A stretch of DNA of 9,352 bases, taken from NCBI GenBank assembly GCA_017408625.1, contig JAFQUG010000121.1:1-9352 (forward strand). Reading direction: 5' to 3'. Both the position numbers and the translations under genes were made by a program. A model generated the notes under the pieces. The model made no database searches. It saw only the letters and a program-made list of their open reading frames with translations, and had not been told where the DNA came from. Source of the stretch: Clostridia bacterium (GTDB lineage: Bacteria > Bacillota_A > Clostridia > Oscillospirales > CAG-272). Within the stretch, counting starts at the first letter, position 1, and each line of letters begins with the position of its first letter. This document shows positions 1-5,965 of this stretch, piece by piece.

Positions 1-3
1 CAT
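1..3 (-). CDS. rplK: Start codon of the next gene, probably rplK (ribosomal protein L11), cut by the window edge
   Basis: Only the ATG is inside the window, read leftward on the minus strand. It is preceded by a GGAGG ribosome binding site (18 down to 14) at a 10-nt spacing. The identity rests on context, not protein sequence: rpmG-secE-nusG is almost always followed by rplK-rplA in bacteria, and the gap upstream contains a motif resembling the L1 binding site of 23S rRNA, which normally controls the L11-L1 operon. Confidence 0.6.
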
Positions 4-22
4 TTTTACTTAACCTCCATAT

Positions 23-67
23 GTGGTACTTTGTGCGGGAGAATTGCAGAATTTTTCTCCCTCCCAC
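23..67 (-). promoter_or_regulatory. Candidate ribosomal protein L1 binding leader (23S rRNA mimic) before rplK
   Basis: On the minus strand the element opens with GTGGGAGG (67 to 60) and closes with AAAGTACCAC (32 to 23). The L1-binding region of 23S rRNA has the matching pair GUGGGAGG...GAAAUACCAC. GTGG pairs with CCAC as the outer stem. GGGAGAA (61-55) pairs with TTCTCCC (43-37) as an inner 7-bp hairpin, leaving an asymmetric internal loop between them, as in the rRNA. It ends 4 nt before the GGAGG site of the next gene, well placed for L1 to repress translation of the L11-L1 mRNA. A second hairpin (TCTGTCC/GGACAGA, 72-78 with 86-92) lies just upstream; it has no T-run, so it is not an obvious terminator. 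Confidence 0.7.
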
Positions 68-116
68 TGTTTCTGTCCAAGGCGTGGACAGATTTGATCC
101 AAATATTTCGCGGATC

Positions 117-656
117 TTAGTTTGCCGGCTTGATCATGGATGCATCAAGCTCGACAGGCATGTCACGGTGGCCTCTCTTGACCAGAACCGTAACGTTTTT
201 CAGGTCATCCGAGATAGACTGGACGACACCGGAATAGCCCTCGAACAGGCCATTGACAACCTCTACCGTATCGCCAACGTTGAAGGACAACTTTACCTTG
301 ACCTCTTCAATGTTCAGCGCCTCGACCTCCTCGGGGGTCAGGGGTGTGGGACGGGATCCGGGGCCGACAAAGCCGGTTACACCCGTGATATTGCGGACAG
401 CGTGCCAGGACTCATCGGTCATGACCATCTTGATCAGCACGTAGCTGGGGAAGATCTTGACCTCGGTGATCTTTTCTTCGCTTCCGCTCTTCTCCACAAC
501 GGTTTCCACAGGCACTCTGATATCGAAGATCAGATCGCCCAGACCGCGGTTTTCAACGATTTTTTCAAGGCTGGTTTTTACTTTGTTTTCGTATCCCGAA
601 TAGGTGTGCGCCACATACCATCTTGGGCCTACGTTCATAGCATCGATATCGCTCAT
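117..656 (-). CDS. nusG: Transcription termination/antitermination factor NusG
   Basis: NusG binds the clamp of RNA polymerase and modulates pausing, Rho-dependent termination and coupling to the ribosome. The 179-residue product matches the usual length (about 175-185). The NGN domain covers about residues 11-112, with RWYVAHTYSGYENKV at 12-26, FPSYVLIKMVMTDESWHAVR at 69-88 and TGVTGFVG at 91-98. The C-terminal KOW domain covers about 124-177, with FNVGDTVEVVNGLFEGYSG at 125-143. The first ATG follows secE by 17 nt and has only a weak Shine-Dalgarno (AGGT), suggesting coupling to secE translation. A second ATG at residue 7 also precedes the NGN domain and cannot be excluded. It sits in the conserved rpmG-secE-nusG order and continues into the probable rplK. 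Confidence 0.97.
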   Translation of the reverse strand: MSDIDAMNVGPRWYVAHTYSGYENKVKTSLEKIVENRGLGDLIFDIRVPVETVVEKSGSEEKITEVKIFPSYVLIKMVMTDESWHAVRNITGVTGFVGPGSRPTPLTPEEVEALNIEEVKVKLSFNVGDTVEVVNGLFEGYSGVVQSISDDLKNVTVLVKRGHRDMPVELDASMIKPAN

Positions 657-673
657 CGCTCAATACCTATGCA

Positions 674-1321
674 TTAGTGGAACAGACCAACGATCAGCTC
701 CAACAGGCTCTTTTCGAACCACAGATCGCCGCCGGTGCTTGCACCGCCAAAAATCTTCTCAAGAACCAGGTTGAACAGGAAAATCACAAGGGTGATTGCT
801 GCAACGACAGCAAGCACGACCAGAGTGTTCTTTCGAGTATCCTTCCAGGAGCTCCATACGATTCTCTTCTTCTCGCTATTCAGCGCGCGCAGGAATTCTC
901 CTACCTTCTCTTTCTTGACAATGCAGAATACAACGCCTGCAATCAAGCCTGCAATTACCAGACCCCATACTACAAGCTTGGTAATGTAAACCTTACCGTT
1001 GCGGGTAAAGTTCTCTTTCCAGAACTTGTTGAAGCCCTTGAGCTCCTCGGTGGTCTCTTCCTCAGAAGTGCTCTCCTCGGTGGAAGAGGTCTCTTCGGAA
1101 GTGGTCTCATTGCCGGTTGTCTCGTCACCGGTGGTTTCTTCGCCGGTGGTTTCTTCACCGGTGGTTTCTTCACCCGTGGGCTCTTCGGTTACTGCCTCGG
1201 TGGTTTCAGCTGTCGTGGTAGTTTCCTCTTCAGCGAATGCACCTACGGTGAACAGAGAGCACGCGAAAACAACTGCAAGCAAAAGAGCTAAGAGATTTCT
1301 TCTTGTGTTAAAAGCAGTCAT
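674..1321 (-). CDS. secE: Protein translocase subunit SecE with an unusual N-terminal secretion-signal and Thr/Glu-rich repeat extension
   Basis: SecE clamps SecY in the Sec translocon. The conserved part is residues about 140-190: a cytoplasmic amphipathic helix (VGEFLRALNSEKKRIVWSSW, 140-159, with Ser-Ser where many SecE have Pro-Ser/Thr after the Trp) and a membrane helix at about 167-189. Upstream lies an extension rarely expected: a signal-peptide-like segment (1-30, TRR then a hydrophobic core, ending VGAFA before Glu31), a Thr/Glu-rich linker (31-95) holding EETTG-type pentapeptide repeats at 51-75, and an extra membrane helix at about 114-135. The topology is self-consistent: signal in-to-out, stalk outside, helix 2 back in, conserved helix in the cytoplasm, helix 3 out. 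The product is 215 residues, against about 60-130 for most SecE. The ATG has a strong GGGGGGAG site and follows rpmG by 16 nt. No break in the frame suggests an artefact. Confidence 0.92.
   Translation of the reverse strand: MTAFNTRRNLLALLLAVVFACSLFTVGAFAEEETTTTAETTEAVTEEPTGEETTGEETTGEETTGDETTGNETTSEETSSTEESTSEEETTEELKGFNKFWKENFTRNGKVYITKLVVWGLVIAGLIAGVVFCIVKKEKVGEFLRALNSEKKRIVWSSWKDTRKNTLVVLAVVAAITLVIFLFNLVLEKIFGGASTGGDLWFEKSLLELIVGLFH
1097..1171 (-). repeat. Five in-frame 15-bp tandem repeats encoding E/D/N-E-T-T-G/S pentapeptides in SecE
   Basis: Residues 51-75 of the SecE product read EETTG three times, then DETTG and NETTS, followed by more degenerate TE-rich sequence to residue 95. At DNA level the 15-bp units are nearly identical on the minus strand, so the tract is a likely site of slippage that would change stalk length without breaking the frame. 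The segment is predicted to lie outside the membrane and is acidic and rich in Thr, the composition of a flexible or O-glycosylated linker. Confidence 0.9.
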
Positions 1322-1337
1322 TATCTCTCCCCCCAGA

Positions 1338-1499
1338 TTACTTTGTTTCTCTGTGAAGAGTGTGCTTGCGGCAGAATTTGCAGTACTTCTTGAGCTCGAG
1401 TCTGTCAGGGTCGTTCTTCTTGTTTTTCTTGGTGTTGTAGTTTCTCTGCTTGCACTCGGTGCATGCCAGAGTTACCTTGACTCTTACGTCATTAGCCAT
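1338..1499 (-). CDS. rpmG: 50S ribosomal protein L33
   Basis: This 53-residue protein of the large ribosomal subunit was read directly from the minus strand. It begins [20 protein letters not shown] and ends [11 protein letters not shown]. It has two Cys pairs, CTEC (13-16) and CKFC (40-43), the zinc-ribbon (zinc-binding) form of L33. The central [20 protein letters not shown] is the typical L33 signature. The ATG at 1499 has a GGGAGGTG site 8 nt upstream. It is the first gene of the rpmG-secE-nusG operon. In many Firmicutes a tRNA-Trp gene sits between rpmG and secE; here only 16 nt separate them and no tRNA is present. Confidence 0.96.
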   Translation of the reverse strand: MANDVRVKVTLACTECKQRNYNTKKNKKNDPDRLELKKYCKFCRKHTLHRETK

Positions 1500-1646
1500 T
1501 TGTTCGGCACCTCCCATTAAAATTTATTTGGTTTTTTCCGTTCTACACGAAAAAACCCGTGTACCTCCCTCTGAAAACGGAGCACCTATTTAACCCTTTC
1601 GGGCGGCGCAAAATAGGCGCAATAAAAAAGCCCTTTTGCAGAGGTA
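1500..1646 (-). promoter_or_regulatory. Long structured 5' leader of the rpmG-secE-nusG transcript
   Basis: The promoter places the start of transcription at about 1645-1647, giving a leader of nearly 150 nt. Pairings visible on the minus strand are as follows. GCGCCTATTT (1620-1611) pairs with AAATAGGTGC (1591-1582), 10 bp with one G-U. Inside it CCC-GAAA-GGG (1603-1594) forms a GNRA tetraloop hairpin. The 5' end GTACCTCTG (1647-1639) can pair with either CAGAGG (1573-1568) or GAGGTAC (1567-1561), closing the structure. After it ACACG/CGTGT can form a small hairpin whose loop GGTTTTTT can instead pair with GGAAAAAACC downstream. The GGGAGGTG site of rpmG follows. I do not recognise a named riboswitch or ribosomal leader family. 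Regulation is an inference from the folding. Confidence 0.5.
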
Positions 1647-1677
1647 CGGCTATTATACCACCAAATGCAAGGGCTTG
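1624..1677 (-). terminator. Terminator-like hairpin overlapping the rpmG promoter
   Basis: On the minus strand CAAGCCCTTGCA (1677-1666) is complementary to TGCAAAAGGGCT (1640-1629), apart from a two-A bulge, and the second arm runs straight into TTTTTT. The loop is 25 nt and contains the -10 box of the rpmG promoter, while the first arm lies in its spacer. RNA arriving from ppiB could form the hairpin and stop here; RNA started at the rpmG promoter lacks the first arm and would pass. No other clear terminator is seen after ppiB. The long loop lowers the certainty. Confidence 0.5.
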
Positions 1678-1681
1678 TCAA
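1652..1681 (-). promoter_or_regulatory. Sigma-A-type promoter of rpmG-secE-nusG
   Basis: On the minus strand the -35 box is TTGACA (1681-1676) and the -10 box is TATAAT (1657-1652), both perfect consensus, separated by 18 nt. This is the strongest-looking promoter in the window, as expected for a ribosomal/secretion operon. Transcription should start at about 1645-1647. Confidence 0.9.
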
Positions 1682-1722
1682 GAGGTTTTTGAATTTTTCT
1701 ACAATTTTTTTGCATTATTTTT

Positions 1723-1886
1723 ATGAAAAGTGCCAAGAGCATATACGTCCCGCCCGGTTCCTTCTCGTCGCGCGCCTTGTGCGCTTGCTTGAGGACAACA
1801 ACGGGCGAGACTATATCACTTTACCGAAGGCACTCTATCACTTCGGCGCAGCCAATCCATCACTTTGGCGCAGCCAATCCATCACT
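1723..1886. repeat. Dispersed-type intergenic repeat element: four 22-bp units plus a GC-rich inverted repeat
   Basis: Positions 1801-1886 hold about four tandem units of 22 bp, each ending in TATCACT or CATCACT on the plus strand; the two at 1843-1864 and 1865-1886 differ at one base. Each of the three complete units carries a tiny imperfect palindrome, GGCGCAGCC in two and ACCGAAGGC in one. Next to them GTCCCGCCCG (1747-1756) is inverted-repeat to CGGGCGAGAC (1802-1811) with one mismatch (G-U in minus-strand RNA), and the loop contains a GCGC...GCGC self-complement. No credible gene lies here. From memory, similar short-unit elements recur between genes in gut Clostridia genomes, but I cannot confirm copy number. 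Confidence 0.65.
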
Positions 1887-1893
1887 GTCAACT

Positions 1894-2394
1894 TCAGTCG
1901 ACAACCTCCGCGCTTTCGATGACGATGGGAGAAACCGGCACGTCGTCGTACCAGCCCACGCTGCGGGTCTTGGTAGCCGCGATGGCGTCTACCACCTCGA
2001 TGCCCTCGGTCACAGCACCGAATGCGGCATACTCACCGTCCAGATATCCTGCATCTGCGTGCATGATAAAGAACTGGGAGGATGCGGAATTCTTGACCTG
2101 GGTTCTTGCCATGGAGATCACGCCCTTTGCGTGGTGCAGATCGTTTCCGGCAAAGCCGTTGGAGCGGAACTCGCCCTTGATCGACTTGGCAGGCTTCTGG
2201 TTAAAGCCCTCATCCATGCCGCCGCCCTGGATCATAAATCCGCGGATGACGCGGTGGAAGATCAGACCGGAATAAAAGCCCTCGCTTACCAGCTTTACAA
2301 AATTGGCTACCGTTTCGGGTGCCTTATCGGGATATAACTCTACCGTAATATCTCCGTACTCCTTGATATGCAATACAACCTTGGGATTGCTCAT
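1894..2394 (-). CDS. ppiB: Cyclophilin-type peptidyl-prolyl cis-trans isomerase
   Basis: The enzyme catalyses cis-trans isomerisation of Xaa-Pro bonds during protein folding. The 166-residue product lacks a signal peptide, so it is the cytoplasmic form. Cyclophilin hallmarks are in order: APETVANFVKL (25-35), FHRVIRGFMIQGGG (46-59, with the catalytic Arg48 and Gln56), ISMART (93-98), SSQFFI (105-110) and YLDGEYAAFGAV (117-128), where Tyr122 is near the position of the human CypA Trp. The ATG has an AAGGAAGG site. It is the last gene of the minus-strand run, 26 nt after mrnC, and is followed by the repeat element and the hairpin that overlaps the rpmG promoter. Confidence 0.95.
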   Translation of the reverse strand: MSNPKVVLHIKEYGDITVELYPDKAPETVANFVKLVSEGFYSGLIFHRVIRGFMIQGGGMDEGFNQKPAKSIKGEFRSNGFAGNDLHHAKGVISMARTQVKNSASSQFFIMHADAGYLDGEYAAFGAVTEGIEVVDAIAATKTRSVGWYDDVPVSPIVIESAEVVD

Positions 2395-2420
2395 TTTTCA
2401 TTTCCTTCCTTTATATATAC

Positions 2421-2807
2421 TTATGTTTCTGCTCTTTGAAATTCATACGCCGCGCAAAGCAGCTCGCGCAAGCGTTCTCCTCTTCCCTGCACGTGCAAAT
2501 ATCCCGCCAGCACCTCCATGCCTGTGGCGGCACGGTACTGCGCAACCGTTGCGCCCTTGGGAACGTTGCCGTGCCCCATATTGCGCCCTCTGCGGAACAC
2601 CGCCTGCTCCTCGTCGGAAAGCAGCGGCAGAATTTTTTGCATTGCCTGGGCCTGTGCGCCCGCGCGCACGTAATCCAGTGCCTTTTGATTGAGCGCGGCC
2701 GATGTGGAATACCCCGCGTCAACCAGGCTTTCTCTGACGTACAGCTCAATGACCGCATCGCCGAGATAGGCAAGAGCGGGCGTGGTCAGCTCATTGACAG
2801 GCTTCAT
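2421..2807 (-). CDS. mrnC: Mini-ribonuclease III (23S rRNA maturation)
   Basis: Mini-III is the RNase III catalytic domain without the double-stranded RNA binding domain. In Bacillus subtilis it trims 23S rRNA precursor ends, helped by ribosomal protein L3. The 128-residue length fits the family. Visible motifs are ALAYLGDAVIELYVRESL (11-28), containing the catalytic Asp17 of the RNase III signature, and FRRGRNMGHG (71-80). VAQYRAATGMEVLAGYLH (88-105) contains Glu98, equivalent to the second metal-binding acid. Its ATG overlaps the TGA of the DUF1836 gene by 4 nt (ATGA), so the two are probably translationally coupled. The usual cysS and rlmB neighbours are absent from this stretch. Confidence 0.93.
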   Translation of the reverse strand: MKPVNELTTPALAYLGDAVIELYVRESLVDAGYSTSAALNQKALDYVRAGAQAQAMQKILPLLSDEEQAVFRRGRNMGHGNVPKGATVAQYRAATGMEVLAGYLHVQGRGERLRELLCAAYEFQRAET

Positions 2808-3469
2808 TCCGCTCCCTCCGTTGTCTTTTCGGCAGCTGCCGCAGCCTCCGCAGCCTTCTTCTTGGCCTTGCGCTCCTTTTTCTCTTCCTTCTCGCGCGCC
2901 TTGCGCTCTTCATCGCTGGGCGGCAGGGGATATTCCTCCAACATAGCCTTAGCCATATTGCGGAAATAGACCGACAGTGACGCGACGGCCAAAAGGGCGA
3001 CAAAATAATCCTCTCCGTCCTCGGGATCAAGCTGCTCAGAGCTCATGATCTCCTGCACGATCTCGGGACAACGGTGCTTTTGCGCCTGCTTGATTGCCAC
3101 AGCCTTATCGTACGCAGCAATCAGCTTTGCGCCCGTGTAATCCTCTTTTGCGTAAATTGCCTCCATGGCGCGGCCGATCTCCTCGATGGACAGTGTATTC
3201 TTGAGCGAATACACCACCAGCATCTGCACGATCTGCTCCTTGGTATATTTTTTTCCCTTGACGGGCGTGATCAGCCCATCCTTGGAATAATTGTTGATCA
3301 TATTCTTGGTCAGCGTGCGGTCCGCCACCTCGCTGCCCTCTTTGTTCTTATCTGCCACGAGCGAGAGGATCTGCTCCAGATATAAATCAATGGAAGGGAT
3401 TTCGGCACCTGTCAGATCAGCGTCATTGACCGCTTCTCCGAGCAGTCCGGCGAGTTTCTGTGCATCCAT
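2804..3469 (-). CDS. DUF1836 domain protein, probable helix-turn-helix regulator
   Basis: The 221-residue product resembles the DUF1836 family of Bacillota: IPSIDLYLEQILSLV (24-38), then LTKNMINNYSKDGLITPVKG (53-72) and KKYTKEQIVQML (73-84). The latter looks like a MerR-like winged helix in which the wing follows MINNYSK. Function in this family is unknown; DNA binding is an inference from this region. The C-terminus (about 185-221) is a Lys/Glu/Ala-rich tail, likely a charged helix or disordered. The start is taken at 3469 rather than the upstream in-frame ATG at 3535. AAGGAG stands 7 nt before it, while the longer form would begin inside the -35 box of the promoter at 3507-3535. The gene overlaps mrnC by 4 nt. 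Confidence 0.85.
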   Translation of the reverse strand: MDAQKLAGLLGEAVNDADLTGAEIPSIDLYLEQILSLVADKNKEGSEVADRTLTKNMINNYSKDGLITPVKGKKYTKEQIVQMLVVYSLKNTLSIEEIGRAMEAIYAKEDYTGAKLIAAYDKAVAIKQAQKHRCPEIVQEIMSSEQLDPEDGEDYFVALLAVASLSVYFRNMAKAMLEEYPLPPSDEERKAREKEEKKERKAKKKAAEAAAAAEKTTEGAE

Positions 3470-3506
3470 TTCCGTTCTCCTTGCGTTCTTAGTGGTTTTC
3501 GATACC

Positions 3507-3535
3507 ATTATACACGGTTTCGATGCGCTTTTCAA
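3507..3535 (-). promoter_or_regulatory. Internal promoter for DUF1836-mrnC-ppiB
   Basis: On the minus strand TTGAAA (3535-3530) and TATAAT (3512-3507) are separated by exactly 17 nt. The -35 box covers the stop codon of the YgjV-like gene (3532-3534), so this promoter is packed against the end of the upstream gene. Transcription should begin near 3500, leaving a leader of about 30 nt before the DUF1836 start. Confidence 0.85.
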
Positions 3536-4092
3536 GCCCCTTTTGCATTTTTGTTCGGATTTTTCGCACTACGTGCTTCAATATATCTGCGAGCCAGATA
3601 AACCGAGGCCGAAACCATACAGAAGACTTCGCAAATAATGCCTCCGATCGAGAGTGAGATAAAAATATTATTGACCAGCCACAAGGGCGAGATCAACCCC
3701 AGCTGGATCCAACGAATGGCGTTGTCCGACCCGTACCACATAGAGAACGTACCGATCACCTGCGGTGCAAGCGAAACAAGACAAGCCCAACCGTCACCGC
3801 CCACCGTGCCCGCAAATACAGCACCCGCGACAAAGAGCGCATTGATCAGCACGAGTGCCCATACGCGGCGTTTTTGGCCAAGCGCCAGCATGATCAGCCC
3901 GCGCACAACACCCATAGCGTTCATCAGGCAGCCCGCTACGTTGCCAAGCAGCAAAAAACTGACGGCAAACAGCACGTTTCCGCTGATCTGCATGATGTAA
4001 TACAGAGAACGCCGCTTGGGCTGGAACGACAAAATGATCAGAGACATGGCAAGCACGCTGAACACTTGCCCCGCAATCTCCGCAGGCGTCAT
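3532..4092 (-). CDS. YgjV-like integral membrane protein
   Basis: The product has 186 residues and about five or six hydrophobic helices: roughly 7-24, 31-50, 54-71, 76-96, 104-120 and 128-166. The sequence SFQPKRRSLYYIMQISGNVLFAVSFLLLG (22-50) is the start of the YgjV / inner membrane protein family; its role is not established. The C-terminus is short, charged and cytoplasmic by the positive-inside rule (YLARRYIEARSAKNPNKNAKG). The ATG has an AGGAGG site and overlaps the TGA of the preceding gene by 4 nt, so the two are coupled. Identification is by sequence pattern only, and a transport role is not implied. Confidence 0.75.
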   Translation of the reverse strand: MTPAEIAGQVFSVLAMSLIILSFQPKRRSLYYIMQISGNVLFAVSFLLLGNVAGCLMNAMGVVRGLIMLALGQKRRVWALVLINALFVAGAVFAGTVGGDGWACLVSLAPQVIGTFSMWYGSDNAIRWIQLGLISPLWLVNNIFISLSIGGIICEVFCMVSASVYLARRYIEARSAKNPNKNAKGA

Positions 4093-4568
4093 GCCTCATC
4101 CTCCTGCGTCGTCAACTTGACCGGCACAGTTACCTTGGCCTTTTGCACCTTGTGCGCCTGTACGGGGACAGCCCTGATCGGCTCGCGCTTTTGCGCAGGG
4201 GGAAGATCACAGGGTTTGATGTCCGAGGGCTTGACGCGCACGGTGGGGAAAGCCTCCCACGCAAGGCTGTGTGTTTTGCCTTCGGTGGTGCGCTCGGGTC
4301 GCTGCGTGCGCTTGACGCCCACAATCAGGGATTTATATTCCCCTTCACCGGTCGCACTGTCGTAGGACAGGCGCAACGGAAACAAGCAAAGTGCCAAAGC
4401 ACCGCCGACCAGCAGCCCAACCTTGGTGGAAGTTTTCATTCTACCCACTTTTTTGCCCATACTGTCCACTTTGCCGAATATATTCACCACTTTATCTGCG
4501 GTATTGACATATCTCGTGGCTACCTCCGCCACTCTGTCAAATCCACCCGTGTCCTTTTCAAACTTCAT
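4089..4568 (-). CDS. Unknown single-span membrane-anchored protein
   Basis: I do not recognise a family. The 159-residue product has an N-terminal region (1-46) with a likely amphipathic helix (FDRVAEVATRYVNTADKVVNIFGKV, 10-34) and basic residues (KKVGRMKTSTK, 39-49). One membrane helix follows at about 50-66, then a basic, proline-rich tail with several VK/VP stretches. After the helix the sequence LSYDSATGEGEYKSLIVGVK (67-86) looks like a short beta motif. There is no signal peptide, so the N-terminus is probably cytoplasmic. The ATG has an AAGGAGTG site, 24 nt after UPF0210, and the gene overlaps the YgjV-like gene by 4 nt. The tight coupling suggests the two membrane proteins work together, which is an inference. 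Confidence 0.75.
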   Translation of the reverse strand: MKFEKDTGGFDRVAEVATRYVNTADKVVNIFGKVDSMGKKVGRMKTSTKVGLLVGGALALCLFPLRLSYDSATGEGEYKSLIVGVKRTQRPERTTEGKTHSLAWEAFPTVRVKPSDIKPCDLPPAQKREPIRAVPVQAHKVQKAKVTVPVKLTTQEDEA

Positions 4569-4592
4569 CAGACACTCCTTATATCAAATATA

Positions 4593-5951
4593 TTAATTTC
4601 TCAGACTATGAATCGGCGCAGGAATGCGTCCGCCGCGGCCAATGAACTTAGCCGGAGAGTATTCACGCAGCGCCATAATGGGTGCCGTACCCAAAAGGCC
4701 GCCAAAATCGACGCTGTCCCCCACTTTCTTACCGTAAGCAGGGATAATACGTACCGCAGTGGTCTTATTATTCACCACTCCGATAGAAATTTCATCCGCG
4801 ATGACACCGCAGATGACCGCCTCATCCACGTCACCCGGCACGGCGATCATGTCAAGACCAACCGAGCACACCGCTGTCATAGCCTCCAGCTTCTCGATCG
4901 AAAGCGCGCCGCGCTCGACTGCTGCGATCATTCCCGCATCCTCGGACACGGGAATGAATGCGCCCGAAAGGCCGCCCACGTGCGAGGACGCCATGACGCC
5001 ACCCTTCTTGACCGCATCGTTGAGCATGGCAAGGCAGGCCGTGGTACCGTGCGCGCCCGTGCTCTCAAGACCCATGCCTTCCAAAATATGCGCTACCGAG
5101 TCGCCGATCGCAGGGGTAGGCGCAAGAGAAAGATCCACGATGCCAAACGGCACGTTCAGTGCCGCAGACGCCTCGCTGGCCACCAGCTGACCCACGCGCG
5201 TGATCTTGAACGCGGTCTTTTTGATCACGTCCGCCAAGGTCGACAGATCGCAATCGCCCGCTCTTGCAATGGCACTGGACACCACGCCCGGACCCGAAAC
5301 GCCCACGTTGATCACCGTATCCGGCTCACCCACACCGTGGAATGCGCCTGCCATAAAGGGGTTATCCTCAGGCACGTTGGCAAACACGACCAGCTTTGCA
5401 CAGCCGATCGACTGATTATCACGCGTCAGATACGCCGCCTGCTTGATCACCTTGCCCATCAGCGCAATGGCATCCATATTGATGCCCGCCTTGGTGGTGG
5501 CTACGTTGACCGACGAGCATACCATTTGCGTCTCGGCCAGAGCCTGCGGAATGGACAGGATCATCTCGCGCTCGCCCGCTGTCATGCCCTTATGCACCAG
5601 CGCGGAATAGCCGCCGATAAAGTTGATGCCTGTCTGCTCGGCTGCTCTTTGCAGCGTGTGCGCAACCTTGATATAGCCATCCCGATTGATCCTGCCGCCG
5701 ATCAGTGATACAGGCGTGACAGACACGCGCTTGTTGACGATCGGTATGCCGTACTTTTTCTCGATCTTATTGCCCGTTTCGACCAAATTCTCGGCCTTTG
5801 TCGTAATCTTGTCGTAAATGCGATCACACAGCACGTCCGCGTCGTCGCTGACGCAATCCAAAAGAGAGATACCCATGGTAATGGTGCGGATGTCCAGGTT
5901 CTCCTGGCGGATCATGCTGATCGTCTCTAAAATATCTCTGGTTTCAATCAT
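4593..5951 (-). CDS. UPF0210 / PFL-like (DUF711) family protein
   Basis: The 452-residue product matches the UPF0210 family (DUF711), a conserved protein of Bacillota and some archaea whose biochemical role is not established. Recognisable stretches are [19 protein letters not shown] (15-33), [16 protein letters not shown] (134-149) and [18 protein letters not shown] (170-187). [19 protein letters not shown] (226-244) and [20 protein letters not shown] (299-318) follow. The length is typical, so it appears complete. Despite the PFL label used in databases, I see no basis for calling it a pyruvate formate-lyase; the glycyl-radical motif is not visible. The ATG follows the ACT gene by 14 nt with a CGGAGTG site. 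UPF0237-UPF0210 adjacency is conserved in Bacillota. Confidence 0.92.
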   Translation of the reverse strand: MIETRDILETISMIRQENLDIRTITMGISLLDCVSDDADVLCDRIYDKITTKAENLVETGNKIEKKYGIPIVNKRVSVTPVSLIGGRINRDGYIKVAHTLQRAAEQTGINFIGGYSALVHKGMTAGEREMILSIPQALAETQMVCSSVNVATTKAGINMDAIALMGKVIKQAAYLTRDNQSIGCAKLVVFANVPEDNPFMAGAFHGVGEPDTVINVGVSGPGVVSSAIARAGDCDLSTLADVIKKTAFKITRVGQLVASEASAALNVPFGIVDLSLAPTPAIGDSVAHILEGMGLESTGAHGTTACLAMLNDAVKKGGVMASSHVGGLSGAFIPVSEDAGMIAAVERGALSIEKLEAMTAVCSVGLDMIAVPGDVDEAVICGVIADEISIGVVNNKTTAVRIIPAYGKKVGDSVDFGGLLGTAPIMALREYSPAKFIGRGGRIPAPIHSLRN

Positions 5952-5965
5952 GATAACACTCCGAA

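Noticed and set aside
21..677. Plus-strand frame across nusG
   Set aside because: It is antisense to the conserved nusG gene and starts inside the L1-mimic leader.
1322..1337. tRNA-Trp between rpmG and secE
   Set aside because: The gap is only 16 nt, too short for a tRNA; none was seen elsewhere in the leader either.
999..1520. Plus-strand frame rich in Ser/Val across secE and rpmG
   Set aside because: It is the reverse complement of the Thr/Glu repeat tract and of rpmG. The repetition explains its openness.
1801..1886. Possible CRISPR array
   Set aside because: The 22-bp units abut each other with no spacers, and there are no cas genes nearby.
1723..2337. Plus-strand frame starting in the intergenic repeat
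   Set aside because: It runs through the repeat and then antisense to ppiB. The start falls in a noncoding element.
2804..3535. Longer DUF1836 form beginning at 3535
   Set aside because: The upstream start lies in the -35 box of the promoter and has no ribosome binding site. The start at 3469 has AAGGAG at good spacing.
4143..5708. 521-codon open frame on the plus strand
   Set aside because: It is antisense to the 159-residue gene and UPF0210, has an unnatural His/Arg-rich composition and no ribosome binding site. It is a shadow of the codon pattern of the real genes.
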